From an uncultured Selenomonadaceae bacterium (GTDB lineage: Bacteria; Bacillota; Negativicutes; Selenomonadales; Selenomonadaceae), in contig CATYZV010000089.1 in NCBI GenBank assembly GCA_958415865.1, positions 1 to 7,285 on the forward strand: DNA of 7,285 nt, given 5' to 3'. The translations under genes were made by a program, and so were the position numbers. Each line of letters begins with the position of its first letter. The first letter of the stretch is position 1. Shown here in pieces: positions 1 to 6,823 of the stretch. Under the pieces are notes generated by a model. The model was not told the origin of the DNA. It saw only the letters and a program-made list of their open reading frames with translations, and made no database searches.

Positions 1-50
1 CAGTACATTGTTGTGTAAAGAAAATTTTACGATTGATAATAAATAGGCAT

Positions 51-93
51 AAAAAGACACCTGTCTGCTCAATATAGGCATCAGGTGTCTTTT
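51..93 (-). terminator. Rho-independent terminator of the operon
   Basis: A perfect 12-bp inverted repeat (52-63 with 82-93, core GACACCTG/CAGGTGTC) begins a few bases after the folE2 stop codon. Read on the minus strand it is followed by a run of five T residues (complement of A51-A55). The 18-nt loop can add three more pairs (66-68 with 78-80). Because the stem has A-runs on one side and T-runs on the other, it could also terminate transcription arriving on the plus strand. Seen directly; termination is inferred. Confidence 0.88.
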
Positions 94-97
94 AATT

Positions 98-883
98 CTA
101 TTTCAGATATTCAACATGGCTGGCGTAGGCATTGTGATTGTGAATCGACTCGAAATTCTCACATTCCACGGAGAAATAATTCAAGCCGTCCGATTTTCTA
201 AGTGCCAATACGCAGTCGCGCAGGATGTCCTCTACAAATTTGGGATTTTCGTACGCTTTTTCCGTTACGTATTTTTCATCCTGCCGCTTGAGCAGCGGAT
301 ACAGCGGGCTTGATGCCTGTGCTTCGATCAAGGATACGATTTCCTCGATATTTTTGACCGTCCGTGCACCGTCGTAATTGAGCTTTACCGATACGATGCT
401 GCGCTGATTGTGCGCGCCGTAGGCAGATATCTCTTTACTGCAGGGGCAGAGGGAAGTTACGGGCACTTTGAGCGCGAGCGTGAACGGCATTCCGCCGCCT
501 CTGGTGCGTGCCGCGCTGATCTTGCAGTCGATGTCCATCAGTGCTTTTTTGCCGCTGACGGGTGCCGTCTTTTCAATGAAGTACTTGAACTGCATGGAGA
601 TGTGAGCAGAATGTGCTCCGAGGCGGTCGAGTGCTTCATCTAATATGCCGCAGATTTCGCTTTGGCCTATAATGCGGCCCTGCCAGCCTGTCAGTATCTC
701 CTGAAAGCGGCTCATGTGCGTGCCTTTGTATTCCATCGGCAGATCGACGGTGAATTTTATCTTCGCTGTAACCGGCTGGCTGGCCGCACTGCTCTTGATC
801 ATGAGCGGCAGGCAGACTTCGCTGACTCCTACGCGCTGAATGGCTATGCCGCGCTTGTCAATGCGGTTTTGAACGTCCTGCAA
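98..883 (-). CDS. folE2: GTP cyclohydrolase FolE2 (type IB)
   Basis: Cytoplasmic enzyme converting GTP to 7,8-dihydroneopterin triphosphate (EC 3.5.4.16), the entry step of folate and of 7-deazaguanine (queuosine) synthesis. The 261-residue length is normal for the FolE2 family, which is unrelated in sequence to FolE. Family marks are the N-terminal DVQNRIDKRGIAI (residues 3-15), the CPCSKEISAYGAHNQRS block (146-162, with likely metal ligand Cys146 and His158), Glu203 in the RQDEKYVTEKAYENP region, and the C-terminal ESIHNHNAYA (245-254). The start is TTG at 883-881, supported by AAAAGGAG nine bases upstream and by the usual family N-terminus; no ATG fits. It follows queC by 4 nt, so the pair is probably translationally linked and here most likely serves deazaguanine synthesis, although folate cannot be excluded. 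It is the last gene before the terminator. Confidence 0.95.
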   Translation of the reverse strand: MQDVQNRIDKRGIAIQRVGVSEVCLPLMIKSSAASQPVTAKIKFTVDLPMEYKGTHMSRFQEILTGWQGRIIGQSEICGILDEALDRLGAHSAHISMQFKYFIEKTAPVSGKKALMDIDCKISAARTRGGGMPFTLALKVPVTSLCPCSKEISAYGAHNQRSIVSVKLNYDGARTVKNIEEIVSLIEAQASSPLYPLLKRQDEKYVTEKAYENPKFVEDILRDCVLALRKSDGLNYFSVECENFESIHNHNAYASHVEYLK

Positions 884-887
884 AGCC

Positions 888-1592
888 TCACTCTCCTTTT
901 ACAGCATGGTGCTTGTTTTCATCGTGTTCATAGGCGATGGGGTCTTCTACGCCTGCTTCTTCAAAGCCTCTGAGGCGCAGTTTGCAGCTGTCGCAGGTGC
1001 CGCACGCCTTTTCGCGTCCGTTGTAGCAGCTGCGCGTCAAGTGGTACGGTGCGCCGAGCTTCGTGCCGAGCTGTATTATTTCTTTTTTGGACAGATTCTG
1101 CAGCGGCGTAGCGATTTTTATCTTCTTGCCGTCAACTGCCGTCGTCTTGCAGGCATAATCGGCAAGTTCCTGAAATTTTTCTATGAACTGCGGGCGGCAG
1201 TCGGGATAGCCGGAGTAATCGACAGCATTGACACCGATGAAAATAGCGTCTGCTTTAACTACTTCAGCATAGCCGAGCGCGTAGCTCAAGAAGATGAGAT
1301 TGCGCGAGGGCACGTACGTAACGGGCACGCCTTTGCGGTCTACATCGCCTTCCGGCACTTCGATATGGCTGTCGGTCAGTGCCGAGCCGCCGATGGCATT
1401 CATATTCGTGTCGATTATCAGATGTTTTTCCGCGCCGAAGAAAGCAGCTATCTGCTTCGCGCTTTCCAATTCTATTTTATTGCGCTGGTGGTAATTAAAA
1501 CTTATGGGATATAATTTATAGCCTTCACTCTTAGCCACCGCCATGCAGGTGGTGGAATCGAGACCGCCGGATAAAAGTATTACAGCGTTCAA
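888..1592 (-). CDS. queC: 7-cyano-7-deazaguanine synthase QueC
   Basis: Cytoplasmic ATP-dependent ligase (EC 6.3.4.20) turning 7-carboxy-7-deazaguanine plus ammonia into preQ0, a precursor of queuosine at the tRNA wobble position. The protein is 234 residues, full length. It opens with the PP-loop SGGLDST (8-14) of the adenine nucleotide alpha hydrolase fold, has the family blocks VPSRNLIFLSYA (94-105) and DYSGYPDCRPQF (125-136), and ends with the structural zinc site: Cys189, Cys197, Cys200 and Cys203 in the pattern C-x7-C-x2-C-x2-C. The start is TTG at 1592-1590, placed by a strong AAGGAGG ten bases upstream and by the canonical N-terminus (NAVILLSGGLDS). It sits 24 nt after the PASTA kinase and 4 nt before folE2. 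No preQ1 riboswitch precedes it, so expression probably depends on the upstream operon promoter. Confidence 0.96.
   Translation of the reverse strand: MNAVILLSGGLDSTTCMAVAKSEGYKLYPISFNYHQRNKIELESAKQIAAFFGAEKHLIIDTNMNAIGGSALTDSHIEVPEGDVDRKGVPVTYVPSRNLIFLSYALGYAEVVKADAIFIGVNAVDYSGYPDCRPQFIEKFQELADYACKTTAVDGKKIKIATPLQNLSKKEIIQLGTKLGAPYHLTRSCYNGREKACGTCDSCKLRLRGFEEAGVEDPIAYEHDENKHHAVKGE
893..900 (-). promoter_or_regulatory. Ribosome binding site of folE2
   Basis: AAAAGGAG on the minus strand lies inside the last codons of queC, nine bases before TTG at 883-881. It decides the non-ATG start of folE2. Confidence 0.75.
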
Positions 1593-1602
1593 GTGATGTT
1601 AT

Positions 1603-1609
1603 CCTCCTT
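1603..1609 (-). promoter_or_regulatory. Ribosome binding site of queC
   Basis: AAGGAGG on the minus strand, a full-strength Shine-Dalgarno, lies ten bases upstream of the TTG start in the 24-nt gap after the kinase gene. It supports TTG as the true start since no ATG or GTG occurs at a suitable distance. Confidence 0.8.
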
Positions 1610-1616
1610 GTAATAA

Positions 1617-3413
1617 TCAATTTCTTTCTCTCTGGGGCAGCTGCTGAGCAGGCTGACTGTTGCTCTGGCTGCCTGTGCTGTTACTGTTGTTTTTATTTGC
1701 ATCCGATGCGCCGGCATTGTCGTTTCTGTCGGAGTTGACGGAAGAGGCTCTGTCGCTGACGGTCAGCTCAATGCTGCTGCCGCTGTCTACCTGTGAGCCG
1801 GAAGGGATACTCTGCGCCGTAACCTGGCCGGACGAAGCGGAAGCAGATACATTCAAGCCTATGCCGGATAAAATTGCCTTGGCATTTTCAACCGACTGGC
1901 CTCTGACATCGGGCACTGTTACTTTCTTTACTTCCTTGCCCTTGCTGACGGTGAGGTCGACGCTGCTGCCTTTAGTCGTTTTGCTGTTTGCGGCAATAGA
2001 CTGCTTTAAGACAGTGCCTTTAGGCTGGTCGGAGTATTCCAGTACGAGCTTGCCGACCTTGAGTTTCAGCTTGCTGAGCTGTTCTTCAGCATCCTGCTGG
2101 CTCATGCCGGTGAGGTCAGGCATGGTGATTTCCTCGCCGCCCTTGCTGATGTAGATGGTAACGAGGCGGTTTTCCTTGACGGTCTTGCCTGCCTCCGGTG
2201 TCTGCGAAGCTACCTTGCCCGCTTCCACCGTTTCGTCAAACGTTTCGGCTACTTCAACGCGCAGATTTTCTGCCTTCAGCGTTTCTTCAGCCTGAGCTTG
2301 GCTCATGCCCACTACGTTCGGGACGGTTACTGTCTTGGTGCTCCAGAAATCGCCGTACGATAAAAAGGCACCGAGGCACAGCCCTAAAATGAGGATGCCC
2401 ACTAGAGTAAATAAAAATTTCTTGCTGAAAAAGCCGGAGCCGGTTTCTTCTTCCGGTTCCTGTTCATAATCCTGAGGCGCGGCAGGAGCTGCGGCAGGCT
2501 GCGGCTTTGCCTTGGCATTTTGTAGCTGCTGCATTTCTTCATTCGTCAGCACGCGCGTAGCGAAAGGATCGCTTGCCGGCATGGAAGCAGGCTGGGTGAA
2601 CGGGCGTGCCTTGGCTATTTCTATTTCGCGGATGAGCTCCGTGCTCGTAAAGCGTTTTGCCGGGTCTTTGTCCATGGCACGCAGCACGATAGCTTCCACG
2701 AGCGGCGGGATGTCCGGGCGCAGCTCATGCGGCGGTATCGGCGTTTCCTGTATCTGCTTGATGGCGATGCTGACGGCAGTTTCACCTTTGAAGGGCACAT
2801 CTCCTGTCAGCATTTCATACATCACCACGCCGAGCGAATAGATATCAGATTTCGGGCTGATGGTTTCGCCCTTTGCCTGTTCCGGAGAAAAATAATGGAC
2901 GGAGCCGACGACAGAACTGGTGTAGGTAACGGTCGAGGAAGTCGTCGCTCTCGCTATGCCGAAGTCAGCGACCTTCACATGGCCTTCTTCACTTATCAGT
3001 ATGTTGTGCGGCTTTATGTCGCAGTGCACGAGGTGATTGGCATGGGCATTTTGCAGTGCTTCGGCTATTTCCTCCATTATCTGCAATGCTTCAGCCACCG
3101 GCAGAGGTGCTTCGCGCTTGATTTTTTCCTTGAGCGTTTCGCCTTTGATGTATTCCATTACGATGTAGTACCTGCCGTCGCTGCAGCCTACATCGTATAT
3201 ATTGACGATGTTGGGATGCGACAGCCTTGCCGCGCCTTTTGCTTCGCGGCGGAATCTTTCCACGAAAGATTCGTCATTCGTAAACTGTGGATGCAGAATT
3301 TTTACAGCAACGAACCGATCGAGCTGAATATCGTGAGCGCGATAGACCTCTGCCATGCCGCCATCGCCGATACGTTCGAGCAGTTCATATCGATTATTTA
3401 AAAGCGTAGACAA
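1617..3413 (-). CDS. pknB: PASTA-domain membrane Ser/Thr protein kinase (PknB/PrkC/Stk type)
   Basis: Receptor-like kinase that senses cell-wall fragments outside and phosphorylates division and envelope proteins inside. The 598 residues show a Hanks-type kinase domain (about 9-270): glycine loop GDGGMAEVY (16-24), Lys38 in VAVK, Glu57, catalytic loop HCDIKPHNIL (130-139) with Asp132 and Asn137, DFG (150-152), a Thr/Ser-rich activation loop (157-171) and SPE (176-178). A Pro/Ala/Glu-rich juxtamembrane linker (271-330) leads to one transmembrane helix (about 333-353), three extracellular PASTA repeats (about 360-424, 427-491, 497-553) and a Ser/Asn/Gln-rich tail (555-598). Catalytic residues are intact, but the HRD arginine is Cys131. 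The start is TTG at 3413-3411, one base after the PBP stop, preceded by AAGGAAGGG and giving the normal family N-terminus (LLNNRYELLERIG). The upstream phosphatase is its probable antagonist, and the adjacent PBP and SEDS proteins are plausible targets or partners. Confidence 0.96.
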   Translation of the reverse strand: MSTLLNNRYELLERIGDGGMAEVYRAHDIQLDRFVAVKILHPQFTNDESFVERFRREAKGAARLSHPNIVNIYDVGCSDGRYYIVMEYIKGETLKEKIKREAPLPVAEALQIMEEIAEALQNAHANHLVHCDIKPHNILISEEGHVKVADFGIARATTSSTVTYTSSVVGSVHYFSPEQAKGETISPKSDIYSLGVVMYEMLTGDVPFKGETAVSIAIKQIQETPIPPHELRPDIPPLVEAIVLRAMDKDPAKRFTSTELIREIEIAKARPFTQPASMPASDPFATRVLTNEEMQQLQNAKAKPQPAAAPAAPQDYEQEPEEETGSGFFSKKFLFTLVGILILGLCLGAFLSYGDFWSTKTVTVPNVVGMSQAQAEETLKAENLRVEVAETFDETVEAGKVASQTPEAGKTVKENRLVTIYISKGGEEITMPDLTGMSQQDAEEQLSKLKLKVGKLVLEYSDQPKGTVLKQSIAANSKTTKGSSVDLTVSKGKEVKKVTVPDVRGQSVENAKAILSGIGLNVSASASSGQVTAQSIPSGSQVDSGSSIELTVSDRASSVNSDRNDNAGASDANKNNSNSTGSQSNSQPAQQLPQRERN

Positions 3414-3414
3414 T

Positions 3415-4842
3415 TTACTTCCCTTCCTTCGCTAAAATGCTTGTCAATATACTATTGATGACAGGAGCAGCTGCCAGCCCGCCGAAACCGCTGTTTTCTA
3501 CGATGACGGCAAATGCGATATCTTCATCGGGCATATTGGCACAGCCGATGAACCAAGCGTGGTCCTGTCCGGAGGAATTTTCCGCCGTGCCGGTCTTGCC
3601 TATCATTTCCACACCGGGCACTGAAGCTCTCGTTCCCGTACCTTCAATAATAACATTTTTCATATCATTGTAAAGCAGATTTGCATTTTCCGGCGAGGTT
3701 ACTGTCAGCCACTGCTGCGGCTGATACGATTCGACAGCTGCGCCGGAGGGATCTGTTATCTGCTTTACTAAAAACGGCTTCATCATAACGCCGTCATTGC
3801 CGATAGCCGCTGCCATCATCGCCATGCGCAGCGGCGTTACGAGCAGTGTCGACTGGCCTATGCCCACCTGTGCTATTTCACCTTCGCTGAGATTGCCGTA
3901 ATCCGGCAGCTGCGGCTTCGTGCTGTCAAAATCGCTGTCGAGGTCCTGTTCAAAGCCAAAGCGGGCAAACGTCTTTTGCAGCCCGTTTGCACCGAGCTTC
4001 AGTCCCATAGTGCCGAAATAGCTGTTGCACGATTCTTCGATAGCCTGTGCCATGTTTAAAGGGCCGTGCACTTCGCCGCCTGCATCTCTGAGCGAATAGC
4101 TGCTGTTGATGTAGAGTGCGCCCGTGCAGTTCACCACTGTGTCGGGCGTAGCCACGCCTTCTGTGAGTGCGCCGTCAGCTATCATCGGCTTTATGGTAGA
4201 GCCGGGCGGATAAAGCCCCTGCACCGCGCGGTTGAGCAGCGGGCTGTTTTCATCGGTGCGCAGTGCATCCCAATTCGCATCAATGCCGTTGGGATCGTAG
4301 GAAGGACGGCTGACCATGGCGAGCACTTCACCCGTGCGGCGGTTCAAGATGACGACCGCGCCTTTTCTCTCGCCCAGAGCATCGTACGCCGCCTGCTGAT
4401 AAGCGGCACTCAGAGTTACATGAACATCATCACCGCGCTCCGGTTCAAATAATGAAGCGACCGGGCCGAGTACGTGCAGCATCATATTGCTGCCGGCAAG
4501 GTACGTATTCTGCGTGCTTTCCACGCCAGAAGTGCCGAGCTTTTCGCTGACGTAGCCCAGCGGTCCGGCAAATACCGCTCCGTAAGGATAGACGCGCTTG
4601 AAGCCGTCGCCGTCTTTTTCACTGTCGGCAAGCACTTCGCCCGCGCTGTCGAAAATCTTGCCGCGCTCCAGCTCTGCCGCTTTCTGTGCTACATTGGCAT
4701 TGTGCGGATTTTTCAGCAGTGCTTCTGCCTCGTAAATCTGAATGTAAGCTAGATTGACGAACAATACAGCGAACAGCACGACGAATATCTTTACCACTGT
4801 GTATATATTTTTATTGATATTATTCTTATTCGGCACGATCAT
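3415..4842 (-). CDS. pbpA: Class B penicillin-binding protein (transpeptidase, PbpA/FtsI family)
   Basis: Membrane-anchored peptidoglycan D,D-transpeptidase. The 475 residues start with a short cytoplasmic segment and a single uncleaved membrane anchor (about 14-36). Then comes the class B pedestal motif ERGKIFDSAGEVLA (59-72) and the transpeptidase domain (about 160-470) with all three active-site motifs: STIK (Ser215 nucleophile, Lys218), SCN (271-273) and KTG (416-418). It has no glycosyltransferase or PASTA domain. The size matches the compact PbpA of actinobacterial pknB loci and is shorter than typical FtsI or PBP2. It overlaps the SEDS gene by 4 nt (ATGA), as expected for a SEDS/bPBP pair acting as one synthase. 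The ATG at 4842 lies only 2 nt after AAGGAG; a GTG two codons later (4836) is at the better distance of 8 nt and could be the true start. Division versus elongation role cannot be decided from sequence alone. Confidence 0.95.
   Translation of the reverse strand: MIVPNKNNINKNIYTVVKIFVVLFAVLFVNLAYIQIYEAEALLKNPHNANVAQKAAELERGKIFDSAGEVLADSEKDGDGFKRVYPYGAVFAGPLGYVSEKLGTSGVESTQNTYLAGSNMMLHVLGPVASLFEPERGDDVHVTLSAAYQQAAYDALGERKGAVVILNRRTGEVLAMVSRPSYDPNGIDANWDALRTDENSPLLNRAVQGLYPPGSTIKPMIADGALTEGVATPDTVVNCTGALYINSSYSLRDAGGEVHGPLNMAQAIEESCNSYFGTMGLKLGANGLQKTFARFGFEQDLDSDFDSTKPQLPDYGNLSEGEIAQVGIGQSTLLVTPLRMAMMAAAIGNDGVMMKPFLVKQITDPSGAAVESYQPQQWLTVTSPENANLLYNDMKNVIIEGTGTRASVPGVEMIGKTGTAENSSGQDHAWFIGCANMPDEDIAFAVIVENSGFGGLAAAPVINSILTSILAKEGK
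3421..3429 (-). promoter_or_regulatory. Ribosome binding site of the PASTA kinase gene
   Basis: AAGGAAGGG on the minus strand, formed by the last codons of the PBP gene, ends seven bases before TTG at 3413-3411. It supports the TTG start and implies translational coupling with the PBP gene. Confidence 0.7.
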
Positions 4843-6095
4843 ATCTCCTTCATGCTGAGGATGTACAAAAGTCCCAGCGAAATGAATGACGAGACCATTG
4901 AACTGCCGCCGTAGCTTACGAACGGCAGCGTTATGCCCGTGAGCGGCAGGAGCTTCGTAACGCCGGCAAGGATTATGAACGTCTGCAAGAGCAGCGTCAT
5001 CGATAGCCCGAAAGCTAGGAGCTTGCGCTTGTTATCGCTGATGGCAAGTGCCGCCTTAACGCCGCGCGTAAACAGCAATAGATAGATGATCAGCAGGAAA
5101 GACACGCCGACCAAGCCGAATTCCTCGCCGATAGCGGCGAAGATGAAGTCCGTATGCACTTCCGGTATAAGCCCCGGAAAGCCGCTGCCGTAGCCCGTGC
5201 CGAATACGCCGCCGTAGGAAAAGGCGAACAGCGACTGCACTATCTGATAAGCCGTGCCCATCGGATCGTCCCACGGATGCAGCCAGATAGCGACGCGCAC
5301 GCGCACGTGCTCAAACAGCAGGTAGCTGGCGTAAGACGATACTGCAAAGAACAGTGCCGCCAAAAAAGCATATAATTTCTTGCCTGTAGCAACGTAAGTC
5401 ATTATTACTACAATGCCGAAAAACAGCAGTGCCGAACCCAGATCGCGCAGTGTGATGAACATCAATAGCGATGCGCCCCATATCAAGAGCAGCGGAGCCA
5501 AAAAGCGGAACGGCGGCAGATGGATGAACTTCCAGCCGCGGCTCGGCAGTACCAGCACGTTTTTATTCTCCGATAAAAACGACGACAAAAACGCGATTAT
5601 CAAGAGCTTGGCAAACTCGGACGGCTGCACCTGAATAGGTCCCATGATAATCCAGTTGCGGTTGCCATTGATATCCGTGCCCAATATCAGCACAGAACAG
5701 ATCACGAGCAGTGCGCCGATGCCCAGTAGATACGGATAATCGAGAAAAGCAAGTATCCTATTCGACATCAGTACAATGACGAAGAATATCATCATGCCTG
5801 CCCCTATCCACATCAGCTGATGCAAAAACAGCTCTGGCTTTAGCCGCAGCAGCATGACAGCACTGAGGCTGGACAAAAAAATCACCAGCGACAGCATATA
5901 CTGATCGGCACGCGGGCGCAGTTTAGCGCATAAGAGCTGAACTGCGATGAACAATGCCGCCATGCAGCCTGCCGGTATGAACTCTTCCGGTGTAATCTGC
6001 ACGCCGCGCTTTATATCCATCAGCCCTGTTCCCAAAAACAGCATAACAATCGGCAGAAGCATCGCTTTATACGGTACACTAGAAGATTTTTCCAT
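4839..6095 (-). CDS. SEDS peptidoglycan glycosyltransferase (FtsW/RodA/SpoVE family)
   Basis: Polytopic inner-membrane enzyme polymerising lipid II into glycan strands, working with a class B PBP. The 418 residues are almost entirely hydrophobic segments, compatible with the family's ten helices. Family motifs are GNRNW (144-148), QPSEFAKL (157-164), RDLGSAL (217-223), the PEVHTDFIFA block (311-320) whose Asp316 matches the aspartate essential in RodA/FtsW, EEFGLVG (324-330) and PFVSYGGSSM (391-400). The start at 6095 is fixed by an in-frame TAA immediately upstream; the ribosome binding site is weak (GGGG twelve bases away). The gene follows the phosphatase by 19 nt and overlaps the PBP gene by 4 nt, which identifies the PBP as its cognate partner. 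Position resembles actinobacterial rodA, but FtsW versus RodA cannot be settled here, so no symbol is given. Confidence 0.95.
   Translation of the reverse strand: MEKSSSVPYKAMLLPIVMLFLGTGLMDIKRGVQITPEEFIPAGCMAALFIAVQLLCAKLRPRADQYMLSLVIFLSSLSAVMLLRLKPELFLHQLMWIGAGMMIFFVIVLMSNRILAFLDYPYLLGIGALLVICSVLILGTDINGNRNWIIMGPIQVQPSEFAKLLIIAFLSSFLSENKNVLVLPSRGWKFIHLPPFRFLAPLLLIWGASLLMFITLRDLGSALLFFGIVVIMTYVATGKKLYAFLAALFFAVSSYASYLLFEHVRVRVAIWLHPWDDPMGTAYQIVQSLFAFSYGGVFGTGYGSGFPGLIPEVHTDFIFAAIGEEFGLVGVSFLLIIYLLLFTRGVKAALAISDNKRKLLAFGLSMTLLLQTFIILAGVTKLLPLTGITLPFVSYGGSSMVSSFISLGLLYILSMKEI
4845..4850 (-). promoter_or_regulatory. Ribosome binding site of the PBP gene
   Basis: AAGGAG on the minus strand lies in the last codons of the SEDS gene. 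It is 2 nt from the ATG at 4842 and 8 nt from an in-frame GTG at 4836, leaving the exact start open by two residues. Confidence 0.65.
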
Positions 6096-6114
6096 TTAAA
6101 TCAGATACCCCGCC

Positions 6115-6819
6115 TTAAATTTCTATTAAAATACAAGTTACATTATCCCTGCCGCCGCCTTTTATAGCGGCCTTAACAAGCCTTTGAGCCTTATCGCCCG
6201 GCTCGCTGCCAAAGCAGATAGCGCGGATGGACTCATCACTGACCATATTCGTCAGCCCGTCAGAGCAGAGCAGAAACTTATCGCGCTCTCGGATATCGCA
6301 CCAGCCCGTATCCACCTGTAATGTAGGCGAAACACCGACAGCGCGCGTCAGGATATTCTTATGCGGATAATTCTCCGCCTCCTGCGACGTTATCTGCTGC
6401 TTTTGCAAAAGCTCATTGACCAGTGAATGATCCGTCGTCAGCTGATGAATCTGCCCATCGCGCAACAGGTATATGCGGCTGTCCCCGACGTGCGCCCAAG
6501 TCGCATAGCCGTAGTGCACGTAAAACAAGCTCACCGTCGTGCCCATTCCGCTGTAATCAGCATTCTCCGCCGAAGCCTTCATAATCGACTGATTCGCCGC
6601 CAGCACGACGCTTTTTAAACGCTCCTCCGAGCAATAATCAGGATTTTCATGCTCCAAAGAGCCCCTGATCGCATCAATCATCATACGGCTCGCTATTTCC
6701 CCTGCCGCATGACCACCCATGCCATCTGCAACCGCATATATATGCGGCTCAATGCAAAGAAAACTGTCTTCATTAGTAGTGCGAACGCAGCCAATGTCAG
6801 TAGCATGAGTAACTATCAT
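6115..6819 (-). CDS. prpC: PP2C-family Ser/Thr protein phosphatase (PrpC/Stp/PstP type)
   Basis: Soluble metal-dependent phosphatase expected to dephosphorylate the PASTA kinase and its substrates. With the start chosen here it has 234 residues, the usual size of the bacterial single-domain enzyme. PPM motifs are complete: RTTNED (13-18), DGMGGHAAGE (32-41), GMGTT (91-95), GDSR (112-115), SDGLT (186-190) and GRDN (223-226). Likely metal ligands are Asp18, Asp32, Asp187 and Asp225. There is no membrane segment, unlike actinobacterial PstP. A longer reading frame begins at GTG 6828, but that codon lies inside the GAGAGGTGAT ribosome binding site, which is spaced 8 nt from the ATG at 6819-6817. 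The ATG is therefore preferred, giving the typical N-terminus MIVTHATDIGCVR. The gene lies 5 nt after the FHA gene. Confidence 0.96.
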   Translation of the reverse strand: MIVTHATDIGCVRTTNEDSFLCIEPHIYAVADGMGGHAAGEIASRMMIDAIRGSLEHENPDYCSEERLKSVVLAANQSIMKASAENADYSGMGTTVSLFYVHYGYATWAHVGDSRIYLLRDGQIHQLTTDHSLVNELLQKQQITSQEAENYPHKNILTRAVGVSPTLQVDTGWCDIRERDKFLLCSDGLTNMVSDESIRAICFGSEPGDKAQRLVKAAIKGGGRDNVTCILIEI

Positions 6820-6823
6820 GTAT

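Noticed and set aside
15..30. Short inverted repeat GTAAA/TTTAC left of the terminator
   Set aside because: Five AT-rich pairs are not distinguishable from chance.
43..81. Direct repeat ATAGGCAT at 43-50 and 74-81
   Set aside because: Two 8-base copies in AT-rich sequence around a terminator are too short and few to call a repeat element or operator.
906..1514. Open frame of 202 codons on the plus strand opposite queC
   Set aside because: It lies wholly antisense to a clearly recognised gene, has no family motifs, and is explained by codon bias of queC.
1593..1680. Possible preQ1 riboswitch before queC
   Set aside because: Only 24 nt separate the kinase stop and queC, and neither that gap nor the kinase 3' end shows a preQ1 aptamer-like pseudoknot pattern.
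1660..2154. Leucine-rich plus-strand frame opposite the PASTA repeats, looking membrane-like
   Set aside because: Its hydrophobic look comes from reading Ser/Lys/Glu-rich PASTA codons backwards; no start context or homology seen.
1617..2340. Three repeated segments in the kinase C-terminal half as a possible DNA repeat array
   Set aside because: They are diverged PASTA protein domains, not conserved nucleotide repeats.
2727..3401. Open frame of 224 codons on the plus strand opposite the kinase domain
   Set aside because: It is antisense to the conserved kinase domain and its translation has no recognisable domain; a shadow frame.
5056..5274. Arginine-rich minus-strand frame inside the SEDS gene
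   Set aside because: It is a frame-shifted shadow of the conserved PEVHTDFIFA region and has no independent support.
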